From the NCBI GenBank assembly GCA_934385475.1, contig CAKRPS010000029.1, forward strand, positions 1-32,071: 32,071 nt of DNA. Reading direction: 5' to 3'. Origin of the DNA: an uncultured Lachnospiraceae bacterium. Its GTDB lineage: Bacteria > Bacillota > Clostridia > Lachnospirales > Lachnospiraceae. The notes beneath the pieces were generated by a model. It did not search any database and was not told the DNA's origin. It saw nothing but the letters and a program-made list of their open reading frames with translations. A program made the translations under genes and the position numbers. This document shows, piece after piece, positions 8,322-16,844 of this stretch (the stretch's first letter is position 1; the number at the start of each line of letters is the position of its first letter).

Positions 8322-10034
8322 TTATTTGTCCTCCTTTATCTTTTTACTGGTACCGAAGAACCGGATAAACAGGTTCATCAGCAGAACTGACAGATATACG
8401 ATCGCAATCAGGATTGTTGCGTAAGCACACGCTACACCGTAATAGCCCTTCTCTGCGAATTCGTTGATCTGACAGGTAATAAGCAGAAACTGCGGCGTAA
8501 CCAGAAGGATGATCGCACTGATCGCCGTAATACTACGTACAAATGAAGTAACAAGTCCACTGAAGAAGGAATCCTTGATAAGCGGCAGGGTTACGGTTGT
8601 AAATACTGTACCGCTTCCGGCTCCCAGATCATATGCCGATTCCTCGATGGATTTATCAATCTGACGAAGTGCGGAAATACCGCTTCTTGTACCAACCGGA
8701 AGACTTCGCACGATAAATACGATAACCAGGATCAATCCCGTTCCGTAGATTCCACTCAAAATACCACTGTGGAAAATACCGTTTGCATATCCACGGATAT
8801 ATCCGATACCGAGTACTGTTCCGGGAACTGCCATTGCCAGCATGGAAACAAATTCAATAAATCCTTTGGATTTGAATTTCTTCTTAACTACCAGATAAGA
8901 GATCACCATGGAAAGCAATGCGGTGATCGGTGCTGCGATAATAGACAACAGGAACGAATCCTTGAATGCCTTAAAGCCGCTGTATTTGAACAGATAATCA
9001 AACCACTTAAATGTCAGCGAATAATCACGTCCCCACAGTTTAAAGAGTGCACCGAACGGGATCATGATGTACATAACAATAACAAAAAGTGCTACCAGAC
9101 AACAGATCACGGTCAGAGGAATGGTAACGCTCTTATCCTCGATCAACATTCTGGCTCTGGATGCCTTACCGGTAAGTGTCGCTGCTGTCTTGCGTTCCAG
9201 ATAGTATTTCTGGATAAAGAACAGAACCAGTGTCAGTGACAGAAGCACTACAGACATTGCTGCCGCACCCGTGGAATCATAGGAACCGGTTACCTGCAGG
9301 TAGATCGTGGTTGCCAGTGTATCGTAGTCACCACCGATCAGCATCGGGTTAGCAAAGTCTGCTACCGATTCAATAAAAGTTACCAGAAAAGCATTTCCGA
9401 GACCCGGCAGAAGAAGCGGCAGGGTTACGGTCGTAAATACCTTCATCCGGGAAGCGCCGATATCACGTGCGGCCTCTTCCAGAGATGGATCTATGTTTTT
9501 TAACAGACCTTTCAACATCAGATAGCATACTGGGAAAAATGTAAGCGTCTGTACGACTACAATTCCCTTTAAGCCATATACATTGGAATCATAAATGTGA
9601 AGCAGTGAACGGGTTACGATACCGCTTCGTCCAAACAACATAATCGTAGACAATGATAATACAAACGGAGGTGAAACAACCGGAAGCAGAGATACAATAT
9701 TAAAAAGTCTTCCCACCGCCTTATTTTTTACTTTCACATACACATCTACATAAGCAAACAATAAACCGATTGCCGTAGATAAAATTCCCGTCAGGAAACC
9801 AAGCACTAACGTGTTGGAAAATGCAGTCCGAAAACGCTGCATGCTAAGAACCCTTTGAAATACGGAAAGCGTCAGCTTTCCTTCGGTATAAACACTGTCA
9901 ATCAAAAGAACAAATAACGGATATACAATAAACAGTACAAGGAAAATAAGCAGTACGCTGATCATTCCTACCATCACCGGGTCGGAAAACAATTTTTTGC
10001 GATCCAGCTGTGCACTTTTACTCTTACCAGCCAT
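8322..10034 (-). CDS. ABC transporter permease with two fused membrane domains, FbpB type
   Basis: The 570-residue protein carries about twelve transmembrane helices in two homologous halves. Each half has an EAA loop that contacts the ATPase: EEAARDIGASRMKVFTTV near residue 183 and EESAYDLGAGSGTVFTTV in the second half. Fusion of both permease halves in one chain is typical of the ferric-iron (FbpB/SfuB) and phosphonate importer group. The ATG is preceded by AGGGGGA. It lies 88 bp after the solute-binding protein gene, with a terminator-like hairpin between them, so it is probably expressed at a lower level than that protein. The permease continues directly into the ATPase gene. Confidence 0.9.
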   Translation of the reverse strand: MAGKSKSAQLDRKKLFSDPVMVGMISVLLIFLVLFIVYPLFVLLIDSVYTEGKLTLSVFQRVLSMQRFRTAFSNTLVLGFLTGILSTAIGLLFAYVDVYVKVKNKAVGRLFNIVSLLPVVSPPFVLSLSTIMLFGRSGIVTRSLLHIYDSNVYGLKGIVVVQTLTFFPVCYLMLKGLLKNIDPSLEEAARDIGASRMKVFTTVTLPLLLPGLGNAFLVTFIESVADFANPMLIGGDYDTLATTIYLQVTGSYDSTGAAAMSVVLLSLTLVLFFIQKYYLERKTAATLTGKASRARMLIEDKSVTIPLTVICCLVALFVIVMYIMIPFGALFKLWGRDYSLTFKWFDYLFKYSGFKAFKDSFLLSIIAAPITALLSMVISYLVVKKKFKSKGFIEFVSMLAMAVPGTVLGIGYIRGYANGIFHSGILSGIYGTGLILVIVFIVRSLPVGTRSGISALRQIDKSIEESAYDLGAGSGTVFTTVTLPLIKDSFFSGLVTSFVRSITAISAIILLVTPQFLLITCQINEFAEKGYYGVACAYATILIAIVYLSVLLMNLFIRFFGTSKKIKEDK

Positions 10035-10084
10035 ATGTGTTCCCCCTTTCTCGCCCCATAAAGATAAAAATTTGGATAGAAAAG

Positions 10085-10110
10085 GGAGATGGTGTCTGCA
10101 CCATCTCCCC
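10085..10110 (-). terminator. intra-operon attenuating terminator between binding-protein and permease genes
   Basis: GGGAGATGGTG and CACCATCTCCC form a perfect 11-bp stem with a 4-nt loop, followed on the minus strand by TTTTCT. Partial termination here would give more binding protein than membrane components, as is common in binding-protein operons. Confidence 0.8.
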
Positions 10111-10122
10111 TGCCTTTACATA

Positions 10123-11343
10123 TTACTCAGTCAGGAATCTGCTGCTATCAGCATCCTCGGAAGAACCGTTTGTTACTGCTGCGAAGAAATCTTCTACATA
10201 AGTTGCTGTGTTTGCTTTTGCATCCTCGAAATCATAATCAATTACGTTGTCAGGATCAAGACCAAACTGTGTAGCCTCTTCCGGCTGCTCAGCATTGTCC
10301 AGTACAAGGAACTGATAAGATTCGTTCTCTTTTGCAATATTTACACAATCCGGAGAAAGTGCATATTCAATCCAAAGCTTTGCTGCGTTCTCATTCTTGC
10401 ATCCCTTGAAGATTGCGGTAGCACCGATCTCAAAGCTTGTTCCTGATGCAGGAATGACAAGCTCGATATTGTCATAACCGGACAGAATCTGTGTAATACC
10501 ATCATGTAAGAATCCGATAGCGATAACACACTCGCCAGGGCCAACCATCTTAGACGGGCCAGAACCACTCTTTGTGTACTGGTAAATGTTCTTATCCAGC
10601 TCTTTGAAGTACTCCATAGCTTCGTCATGGCCTTTCATCTGAACCATGGTATTGATAACAAGCTTTGCTGTACCCGCTGTAGACGGGTTGGACATTCCGA
10701 TCAGACCCTGATATTCCGGTTTGATCAGGTCATCCCAATCCTTCGGAGCTTCCAGACCAAGTCTGTCAAGTTCTTCAGTATTTACCATGAATCCAAGGAT
10801 TCCTTTATAAATACCATACCAGTTACCATCGGCATCTTTGTAAGTATCAGAAATCAGATGAGAAGCATTCTGTGCCTGATAGGGCTCAAGTAATCCTGCT
10901 GCAACTGCCTCATTGTAAGGATCTGTTGTACCACCGAACCATACATCGGCTGACGGGCTTCCTGCCTCTTCCTCAATCTTCGTATAAACTTCACCGGTAG
11001 AAAGTCTCTGATAATCTACCTGAATTCCGTAAAGTTCTTCGAACTTCTGACAAGCTGCGGACAGATATGCTTCTTCACAGGAACCATATACTGTAAGCTT
11101 GCCCTCTGCCTTTGCTGCCTCAATCAGAGCATCCATATCGGAGCCTTCTGCTGTGTCGGCTGCTGCATCCTCTGCGGGTGCTTCTGCTGCAGTATCCTCT
11201 GCCGGAGCTTCTGTTGTCTCTTCCGGTGTAGCTGCCGGTTCTGTCTCAGCCTTGTTGTCTGATCCGCCGCAGCCCATCATGGACAATGCCATTGCTGCTG
11301 TCAGGATAGCTGCCATAACCTTCTTTCCCATAATCTTTTTCAT
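10123..11343 (-). CDS. extracellular solute-binding lipoprotein, family 1, FbpA/AfuA-like
   Basis: The 406-residue precursor has a lysine-rich start, a hydrophobic helix and a lipobox ending SMMGC, so C25 would be the lipidated residue. An alanine/glutamate/threonine-rich linker of about 45 residues follows. The binding domain starts near residue 75 (GKLTVYGSCEEAY) and includes SADVWFGGTTDPYNEAVAAGLLEPY, a hallmark of the group containing ferric-iron, phosphonate and phosphoglycerate binding proteins. The tandem tyrosine pair that holds iron in FbpA is absent, so naked ferric iron is not assured as ligand. The start was set at the ATG following AAAGGAGG; the longer frame upstream has no such site. 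A two-component system upstream probably controls it. Confidence 0.87.
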   Translation of the reverse strand: MKKIMGKKVMAAILTAAMALSMMGCGGSDNKAETEPAATPEETTEAPAEDTAAEAPAEDAAADTAEGSDMDALIEAAKAEGKLTVYGSCEEAYLSAACQKFEELYGIQVDYQRLSTGEVYTKIEEEAGSPSADVWFGGTTDPYNEAVAAGLLEPYQAQNASHLISDTYKDADGNWYGIYKGILGFMVNTEELDRLGLEAPKDWDDLIKPEYQGLIGMSNPSTAGTAKLVINTMVQMKGHDEAMEYFKELDKNIYQYTKSGSGPSKMVGPGECVIAIGFLHDGITQILSGYDNIELVIPASGTSFEIGATAIFKGCKNENAAKLWIEYALSPDCVNIAKENESYQFLVLDNAEQPEEATQFGLDPDNVIDYDFEDAKANTATYVEDFFAAVTNGSSEDADSSRFLTE

Positions 11344-11366
11344 AAAAAATCCTCCTTTTTCTTTTT

Positions 11367-11395
11367 GTACATAAGTTACAAAAAATCTTATGTGC
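11367..11395 (-). promoter_or_regulatory. stem-loop in the leader of the solute-binding protein gene
   Basis: GTACATAAG (11367-11375) and CTTATGTGC (11387-11395) form a 9-bp inverted repeat with one G-U pair, 23 bp before the start codon. The adjacent DNA up to about 11430 is extremely AT-rich. It could be an operator for the neighbouring response regulator or an mRNA-stabilising hairpin. Neither can be decided from sequence. Confidence 0.35.
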
Positions 11396-11487
11396 ATGAT
11401 ATTATTATATAAATAATATACAACCATGTATACTGGACAAAACGAATATCCTTTTAAGAATTCTGATATTTTGTCTCATAATTTTCA

Positions 11488-12237
11488 TTATTCCCGATAT
11501 CTATTCTGGTATTCCGAAGGAGAAACTCCCACCTGTTTCTTAAACGTCACGCTGAAATATGTGATGTCACGGTATCCCACCATCTCTGCTACCTCATACA
11601 CCTTGCGCTTATGATCCTTGAGCAGATTCTTGGCAGCCCGCATGCGGCATTGCATCAGATAGGAGAGAAATGTGAAGTCCGTCTCCTTTCGGAACAGATG
11701 ACTCAGATGTCCTTCACTGATGGAAAGTCTCTCTGCCGCAGACCTTACCGAAATATTCGGATCTGCATAGTTTTCTTCTATATAAGCAATCGCGTCCATA
11801 ATATATTTGCTCTTATCACCTTTGGTCAGCGTACATTCCGGATTTTTTTTCTCCGTCGCCGCCTTTTTGCTCTTCTTCAAAATACGTTCTACCGCCGCCT
11901 CCAGTTGTCCGTCCTCAAAAGGTTTGAGCAGATAATCTGCTGCGTCCAGCTTCACTGCCGCCTGCGCGTAGGAAAACTCCTCATAAGCCGTCAGAAAAAT
12001 AACCACCGCATCCACATCCTCTTCCCGCAGAATCTTCACCATCTCAATCCCATTCATTTTGGGCATACAGATATCGGTGATAATAATATCCGGGTGATAT
12101 TTACGAATGGTCTCCAGGCCTTCTTCTCCATCCTCTGCCGCGCCGGCCACCATGCAGTCTATCTTTGACCAGTCTGTTCCGTGGACAATTCCCTGTCTCA
12201 CCAGCTTCTCATCTTCCACCACTACAACCTTATACAT
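11488..12237 (-). CDS. YesN-type response regulator with AraC-family DNA-binding domain
   Basis: The 249-residue regulator has a receiver domain (residues 1-120) with acidic pair E8-D9, phosphoacceptor D55 in IIITDICMPKMNG, the switch threonine in FLTAYEEFSYA and lysine in YLLKPFEDG. A short linker (about 120-145) leads to two helix-turn-helix motifs typical of AraC proteins, ending RDITYFSVTFKKQVGVSPSEYQNRYRE. Its first 8 bases overlap the end of the kinase gene, so the two are translationally coupled. The likely target is the transporter operon that starts 145 bp downstream, a layout common for kinase-regulator-binding protein loci in Clostridia. The inducing signal is unknown. Confidence 0.92.
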   Translation of the reverse strand: MYKVVVVEDEKLVRQGIVHGTDWSKIDCMVAGAAEDGEEGLETIRKYHPDIIITDICMPKMNGIEMVKILREEDVDAVVIFLTAYEEFSYAQAAVKLDAADYLLKPFEDGQLEAAVERILKKSKKAATEKKNPECTLTKGDKSKYIMDAIAYIEENYADPNISVRSAAERLSISEGHLSHLFRKETDFTFLSYLMQCRMRAAKNLLKDHKRKVYEVAEMVGYRDITYFSVTFKKQVGVSPSEYQNRYRE

Positions 12238-14014
12238 TTCGTACCCCTTTTCTGACCGGCAGCGTCATATAAATCGTACTCCCGACACCTGACTCCGATT
12301 CTGCATGCAGACCATAGCTTTCTCCATAATTAAGCCTTATGATCTCATTCACATTATAATATCCGATACTGTGTCTGCTCTCACTGCCACTCTTTTGTTC
12401 CTTGACCGGTGCCCCATTCTTCTCACAATGATTCAGCTTTTCAACCTGCTCCGGTGACATGCCTACCCCATCATCCCGGATCAGAATCTGCAACACTTTC
12501 TCTTCGTCCTCGTCAAGCAGCTTTGCCTGTACCATTACCCTGCCGTTCTCTCGATCCTCCAACCCATGGATAATTGCATTTTCTATGATAGGCTGTAATA
12601 TCTGCTTCGGCACAAGACAGTCTGAAAGCTCATCCGGAACATCTACAATAAACTCAAACCGGTCCGCAAACCGTATCTCCTGAATCTGCACATAGGCTTC
12701 CGCAAGCTCTACCTCCTTGGCAAGCGTAATCTCTGACTTCGCAGAAATACTCATCCGCAGAATCTTGGCAAGCCCCGCTGAAATAGTCGCTATTTCCGGC
12801 ACCTCATTGGCCTTGCCGAGCCATTTGATGGTATCGAGCGCATTGTACAGAAAATGTGGATTCAGCTGTGCCTGCATCATCTGGATCCTTGCTTCACTCA
12901 GCTCCCTCTCCCGCGTCAGAAGACAGTCCATGTTTTCGGACAAATGCTCTGCCATCACGTTAAAGCTCTCTGAAAGCTGTCCCAGTTCATCCTGGCTCTC
13001 TACCTGGATCTTCGCCTTGAAATTCCCTTTCCGAATCTCAGAAAAGGCCTCCTGCATCCGCTTGATCGGACGATAGATAAAATTACTTGTATATCCGGAC
13101 AGAAGAATACAGATTCCCAGTCCGGCAAGCCCTGACAATACCGCGATCGTCATGGCTGCATTTTTCATGTTGTCCAGAGCAGCGATCGGCTGCTGATAAA
13201 GTATGTAAAGGCAACTGTTTTTCTCATATCTGGCATGAAAGAAATATTCTCTGTCCAGACTCTGGCAGGTGCTTTGCACCTCTCCAGCATTTTCTTTTCT
13301 GAGAAGACTCTGCCTTGCCGCGCGCAGTTCCTCCTCATCGTAGGAATCTGCGGAGCTGTAGACCAACTCATGAAAACTGTCTATGGCATAGATCGTTCCC
13401 TGCTCTTCTTTCACAAGATCATTTAGCAGATTGTCAAACATTCCCTTGTTGAGTGTCGCAACGATATAGCCAATGATCTCCTCTTCATCCGAGCACACTG
13501 CCATGGCAATTCTCAGAAATTCAACCCGTTCCTGTCCCTCATACAGTCTTGCATTCCGGACAACCATCTCCCCGGGCTTCTGCGACGCCTCATACAACAC
13601 GCTCCAGTCAAGCGGGAGCTTATCTTTGATATAGGTATTTTCAGCAACGGAACTTATCTTATGACCCTCCGCATTGTAAATAGTAAAATACGCATATTTA
13701 CTGTACTTTGAGCTTACCGCATACAGTTCGCGGTACACCGCCGTTTCCGACTGTTCCCCGGTCTGTAAGCTTTCCTTAATCACTTCCGCGTTGCCAAGCT
13801 GCCACATCGCGTCGTAAATATTGGAAAAAGCCGAGTCAAAGGACCCGGCTACCGCATTCAAGATCGTCTCCGCTTCCTGATTCAGATTATTTTCATAAGT
13901 CAAATTAAACATCTGAAGCATCACAAAATATCCGATCACCATCGGAATACCGGCTGCCATAAGCATACCGACAAATATTTTTCTGCGGAAAGAAATATTT
14001 TTCAGTAATTTCAT
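12230..14014 (-). CDS. YesM-type membrane sensor histidine kinase
   Basis: The 594-residue kinase has a transmembrane helix near residues 12-35 and an extracytoplasmic sensor of about 250 residues. A second helix (AVLSGLAGLGICILLSGY), a HAMP linker (RPIKRMQEAFSEIRKGNFKA) and the His-kinase domain follow, with phosphoacceptor H387 in QLNPHFLYNALD. The ATPase domain shows an N-box (ENAIIHGLEDRENG) and DDGVGMS. The ATG at 14012-14014 was preferred over a GTG two codons earlier because AGAAGAG is better spaced from it. A good promoter lies about 60 bp upstream. It phosphorylates the overlapping regulator. The ligand is unknown, but the genomic link suggests it senses the transporter's substrate or its binding protein. 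Confidence 0.9.
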   Translation of the reverse strand: MKLLKNISFRRKIFVGMLMAAGIPMVIGYFVMLQMFNLTYENNLNQEAETILNAVAGSFDSAFSNIYDAMWQLGNAEVIKESLQTGEQSETAVYRELYAVSSKYSKYAYFTIYNAEGHKISSVAENTYIKDKLPLDWSVLYEASQKPGEMVVRNARLYEGQERVEFLRIAMAVCSDEEEIIGYIVATLNKGMFDNLLNDLVKEEQGTIYAIDSFHELVYSSADSYDEEELRAARQSLLRKENAGEVQSTCQSLDREYFFHARYEKNSCLYILYQQPIAALDNMKNAAMTIAVLSGLAGLGICILLSGYTSNFIYRPIKRMQEAFSEIRKGNFKAKIQVESQDELGQLSESFNVMAEHLSENMDCLLTRERELSEARIQMMQAQLNPHFLYNALDTIKWLGKANEVPEIATISAGLAKILRMSISAKSEITLAKEVELAEAYVQIQEIRFADRFEFIVDVPDELSDCLVPKQILQPIIENAIIHGLEDRENGRVMVQAKLLDEDEEKVLQILIRDDGVGMSPEQVEKLNHCEKNGAPVKEQKSGSESRHSIGYYNVNEIIRLNYGESYGLHAESESGVGSTIYMTLPVRKGVRNV

Positions 14015-14062
14015 CTTCACTCTTCTCTGTCAGCTATTCCGTAAATTCTATCCCTCCCAATC

Positions 14063-14091
14063 AGTATAAAGCGAAATTAAAAATCTGTAAA
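14063..14091 (-). promoter_or_regulatory. sigma-A-type promoter of the kinase-regulator unit
   Basis: On the minus strand TTTACA (14091-14086) and TATACT (14068-14063) are separated by 17 bp. The site lies between the AraC-regulator stop and the kinase start. Confidence 0.7.
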
Positions 14092-14099
14092 CTAAATGG

Positions 14100-14984
14100 C
14101 TAAATTCCGGGTATATATGATTTCCTGTACTGGCTCGGCGTACACCCACGCTCCCTGTGGAAAATACGGCTGAAATAAAATACATCCGAAAATCCGGTAC
14201 GCTGTGCGATCTCTCCAATCTGGACATCCGTCTCCCTCAAATATTTCTCCGCAAGGTCAAGGCGCAGCATGTATTGGTACTCCTTTATGGTTCTGCCGGT
14301 CACTTCCTTGAAAAGAGTTCCCGCATATTTATAGGAAAGACCGCACACTCTCTCGATCTCGGCAGCCGTAAAATTGCGGACATAATTGTTCCTGATAAAC
14401 TCTGCCATAGACCTCACATATGCATTATCCGGCTCCGAATCCTGCCGCAGCCTTGCACTCTCTGCAAAAATGTTCAGTAAATGGATCGATGTCACAGGAA
14501 CATTTCCCGCCCGGTGCGAAGTTACCAATTTTTCAAATTCTCTCTCTATGCGTCCGCCTTTCTCACAATCCATCAGCTTTGGCAGTGTCAGATAACTCAT
14601 TTCATCCACGCGCTGTGCGTAAATTCTTTTGCCCTGCAGTGCACTCTCCTCGGACAAGCCGAAATTTCCCAACGTTTCAAACTCTCTCGCCGTATTCTCT
14701 GGCTCCGCACAGTAAAAATGCGCATAATACCACGCCGATCCTGCTTCAAAAGGCTGCTCACCCCAGTGATGAACTCCCGCCTTCAGAAAAAACAGACGGT
14801 TCGGAACAAGTTCGTAGGCTGTTCCATCCTCTATAATCTCCATCCACCCCTTCAGCAGATAAATGGCAACATGAAAAGGCGCTGTTCTGTCTACATGCTG
14901 TATCGGAGTGACTGCCACGCTGTAATCGGACTCACACACAAACGGCATGGCGCTGCATGGTATCTGTAAATAATGGGTGGACAT
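14100..14984 (-). CDS. AraC-family transcriptional regulator with N-terminal cupin domain
   Basis: The 294-residue protein has an N-terminal cupin-like sensing half (about 1-150, with a conserved-looking VPNRLFFLKAGVHHWG segment) and a C-terminal pair of helix-turn-helix motifs (about 190-290, with AEIERVCGLSYKYAGTLFKEVTG and GFSDVFYFSRIFHRERGCTPSQYRK). Such regulators typically bind a sugar or related small molecule and act near their own gene. AAAGGAG precedes the ATG. It lies upstream of the kinase gene on the same strand, but the kinase has its own promoter, so the two may be separate units. Its target could be the transport locus or the arabinofuranosidase further along. The sequence does not decide. 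Confidence 0.9.
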   Translation of the reverse strand: MSTHYLQIPCSAMPFVCESDYSVAVTPIQHVDRTAPFHVAIYLLKGWMEIIEDGTAYELVPNRLFFLKAGVHHWGEQPFEAGSAWYYAHFYCAEPENTAREFETLGNFGLSEESALQGKRIYAQRVDEMSYLTLPKLMDCEKGGRIEREFEKLVTSHRAGNVPVTSIHLLNIFAESARLRQDSEPDNAYVRSMAEFIRNNYVRNFTAAEIERVCGLSYKYAGTLFKEVTGRTIKEYQYMLRLDLAEKYLRETDVQIGEIAQRTGFSDVFYFSRIFHRERGCTPSQYRKSYIPGI

Positions 14985-15037
14985 AGCTGCTCCTTTCCTG
15001 AACTGTTACGGTTTTTAAAATTTTTTAAAAAGAAACA

Positions 15038-15067
15038 TTGACAACTCCGTGTCAAATGTTGTAATAT
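15038..15067 (+). promoter_or_regulatory. promoter of the tRNA-Pro gene
   Basis: TTGACA (15038-15043) and TAATAT (15062-15067) are separated by 18 bp. The site ends 18 bp before the mature tRNA 5' end. Confidence 0.75.
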
Positions 15068-15085
15068 ACTAGTTGTTCGCGGTAT

Positions 15086-15159
<74 letters not shown>

Positions 15160-15170
15160 CTGGTTTGAAT

Positions 15171-15203
15171 GGCGGAAAATCAAGGTTTTCCGTCGTTTTT
15201 TTT
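15171..15203 (+). terminator. element-encoded terminator now serving tRNA-Pro
   Basis: GGCGGAAAA (15171-15179) pairs with TTTTCCGTC (15186-15194), followed by a long T run. It lies 11 bp past the tRNA and inside the inserted element, so the element supplies the terminator. Confidence 0.85.
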
Positions 15204-15215
15204 ATAGCTAAAATT

Positions 15216-15233
15216 TGGTAGGTTTTAGTAGGG
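15216..15233 (+). repeat. left subterminal repeat, candidate integrase arm site
   Basis: TGGTAGGTTTTAGTAGGG resembles TGGTAGGATTTTGGTAGGA at 26037-26055 near the other end, in the same orientation. Paired GTAGG motifs near both element ends suggest arm-type binding sites of the tyrosine integrase. The left copy overlaps the last integrase codons. This is inference from position and similarity. Confidence 0.4.
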
Positions 15234-16517
15234 TAAAGCAACCGCATCTTTTATTGCGTAATTGTAAACTGCGTTTACTTCGTCTTTTGTTAGTTCTGTT
15301 GCTCTTGCATTACGGATATAATGCTCCGTTGTACTCGGACAACAATGTCCTGCCGAGTGCTGTATTTTATCAATACTTACCCCTTGCGCATTTAATGCGG
15401 TTACAGCATAAAATCTAATACTATGGCTAGGCAGATAGTCAACATTTGCATGATTGCAAAACTTTCTTAGCCATTTGTTTAGCGTGTTTTCTGTCAGTAC
15501 GTGTCCGTTGCTTTCAAATACATAAACCGCATTTTCTGAACTGTCTGCTCTTTGCGCTTTTAGTATCTCAACCGCAAAATCACACAATGCAGGATTTCTA
15601 TTACCCTTGCTCTTTTTGGCTTTTGTCAATCCGCTGTATTTATAACAATGATTGCCATCTTTATCCGTATGCCTGCGAATTTGTGAATGTATTTTAATAC
15701 TTTCGCACCCCTTTGTAAAATCTACATCAGACCATTTTAAGGAGCGTATTTCCCCATTACGCAAAGGAGCACAAAACGCTAAACACAACGCTCTTGCGGA
15801 CACATAGGCAAGAGAATTTTTACGATAAGAAGAAAGTATTTTACTATCCGTCATTACTGCAAGCAGTTTGTCTCTTTCTTCTGCCGTATAAACCCTTTCG
15901 TCATTGTTGACTTCTCGCGCGAAAATATCCGATGTGGTTAAACCGACCATGATATTATTAGTAACAATGTCGTTGTTATAAGCATAGTTAAAAGCCTTTG
16001 ATAATACTAACCTTGCATCTGCAAGACCGTCACTTGTTAAATGTTGCTCGATTGCTATATCTTCCAAGTGATTGTGTATGTGACTTGTCTTTATTTGCTT
16101 AATCGGCTTTTTGGCTATCGGATAATTTCCCACAAAACGCTTAAAATTAGATTTATAAACTTTTGCGGATTCTGACGACCTCGCTTCTCCGTCAACAAGT
16201 TTTTCAAACCTTTCCATTGATTTTAGGAAACATTCTTCTAAAGTCATGTCGCTATCATGATAGAAATATGCGTATGCACGCTTTAAAACCTCTGTTCTAT
16301 TTTTTAGACAAATCTGTATTGGTGTACTTGTTTTATATTCCCCCCTTTTTGTAATTTTGATTTTCTTGTCCGGATTCCATCCGATTTCTTTTAGTGCTTT
16401 TTCGTATTCTCTCGTAAGCATATCTAATTTCGGGTTATCCGTACCGTCCTTGAAAATCATTATCTCATTTTCCAACGCATCAATCAACGCATTTTTTGCC
16501 ACTTTGTATTTCTCCAT
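15225..16517 (-). CDS. int: tyrosine recombinase / integrase
   Basis: The 430-residue site-specific recombinase has a SAM-like core-binding domain (about residues 85-185) and a C-terminal catalytic domain. The expected active-site residues are visible: R253 in APLRNGEIRSLKW, H365 and R368 in SHSIRFYAVTALNAQG, H391 in SAGHCCPSTTEHY, and nucleophile Y400. It reads toward the tRNA, the usual arrangement for elements that integrate in tRNA 3' ends. The start was placed at MEKYKVAK. No strong ribosome binding site is present, and an 8-bp stem-loop sits immediately upstream, so translation may be weak or regulated. It would integrate and excise the element. No excisionase was recognised. Confidence 0.92.
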   Translation of the reverse strand: MEKYKVAKNALIDALENEIMIFKDGTDNPKLDMLTREYEKALKEIGWNPDKKIKITKRGEYKTSTPIQICLKNRTEVLKRAYAYFYHDSDMTLEECFLKSMERFEKLVDGEARSSESAKVYKSNFKRFVGNYPIAKKPIKQIKTSHIHNHLEDIAIEQHLTSDGLADARLVLSKAFNYAYNNDIVTNNIMVGLTTSDIFAREVNNDERVYTAEERDKLLAVMTDSKILSSYRKNSLAYVSARALCLAFCAPLRNGEIRSLKWSDVDFTKGCESIKIHSQIRRHTDKDGNHCYKYSGLTKAKKSKGNRNPALCDFAVEILKAQRADSSENAVYVFESNGHVLTENTLNKWLRKFCNHANVDYLPSHSIRFYAVTALNAQGVSIDKIQHSAGHCCPSTTEHYIRNARATELTKDEVNAVYNYAIKDAVALPY

Positions 16518-16522
16518 ATTCA

Positions 16523-16548
16523 CACTGTAAAAACCAAAAGTTACAGTG
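16523..16548 (-). promoter_or_regulatory. stem-loop directly upstream of the integrase start
   Basis: CACTGTAA (16523-16530) and TTACAGTG (16541-16548) form a perfect 8-bp stem with a 10-nt loop, ending six bases before the integrase ATG. It would occupy the ribosome-binding region. On the minus strand the loop contains TTTTGG, which fits the YUNR loop pattern of regulatory RNAs. Confidence 0.4.
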
Positions 16549-16646
16549 GCTATATGCAAATAAAAAGTGGGGATTATAGCCGTAGTTTGAATATGAAGAA
16601 AAACGAAGTAGCATACAGTGTCCAAACAAAAAATTTCTTACTGTTC

Positions 16647-16670
16647 AAAAATGCTATATATAGCATTTTT
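16647..16670. repeat. 24-bp perfect palindrome, copy 1
   Basis: The palindrome has core TGCTATATATAGCA flanked by five A and five T. It lies in the divergent region between the integrase gene and the 81-residue ORF. Its 22-bp centre recurs exactly at 17443-17464. It could be an operator for an element-encoded repressor, or a weak bidirectional terminator. Most of the 327-bp gap 16518-16844 is otherwise AT-rich with no gene seen. Confidence 0.65.
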
Positions 16671-16844
16671 TATTTTTCACATATATTACTTGTAATAGAA
16701 CAGCTATCACAAACATAACAGATAGTTTGTGTAGCAATAAAATATGGTGCTGATTTTTTAACACAATAGGTGCACAAAAGCAGGAAAATATTTGCACCAA
16801 TGGTGTGAAAAAAACGCATCAAAAAAAGAAAGGAAGAACGAACC

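Noticed and set aside
10123..11343. Naming the binding protein a ferric-iron protein (FbpA)
   Set aside because: Family resemblance exists, but the tandem tyrosines for iron are absent, so only the broader group is claimed.
11099..11374. Plus-strand 91-codon alanine/serine-rich frame
   Set aside because: It is the antisense shadow of the low-complexity Ala/Glu/Thr linker of the solute-binding lipoprotein.
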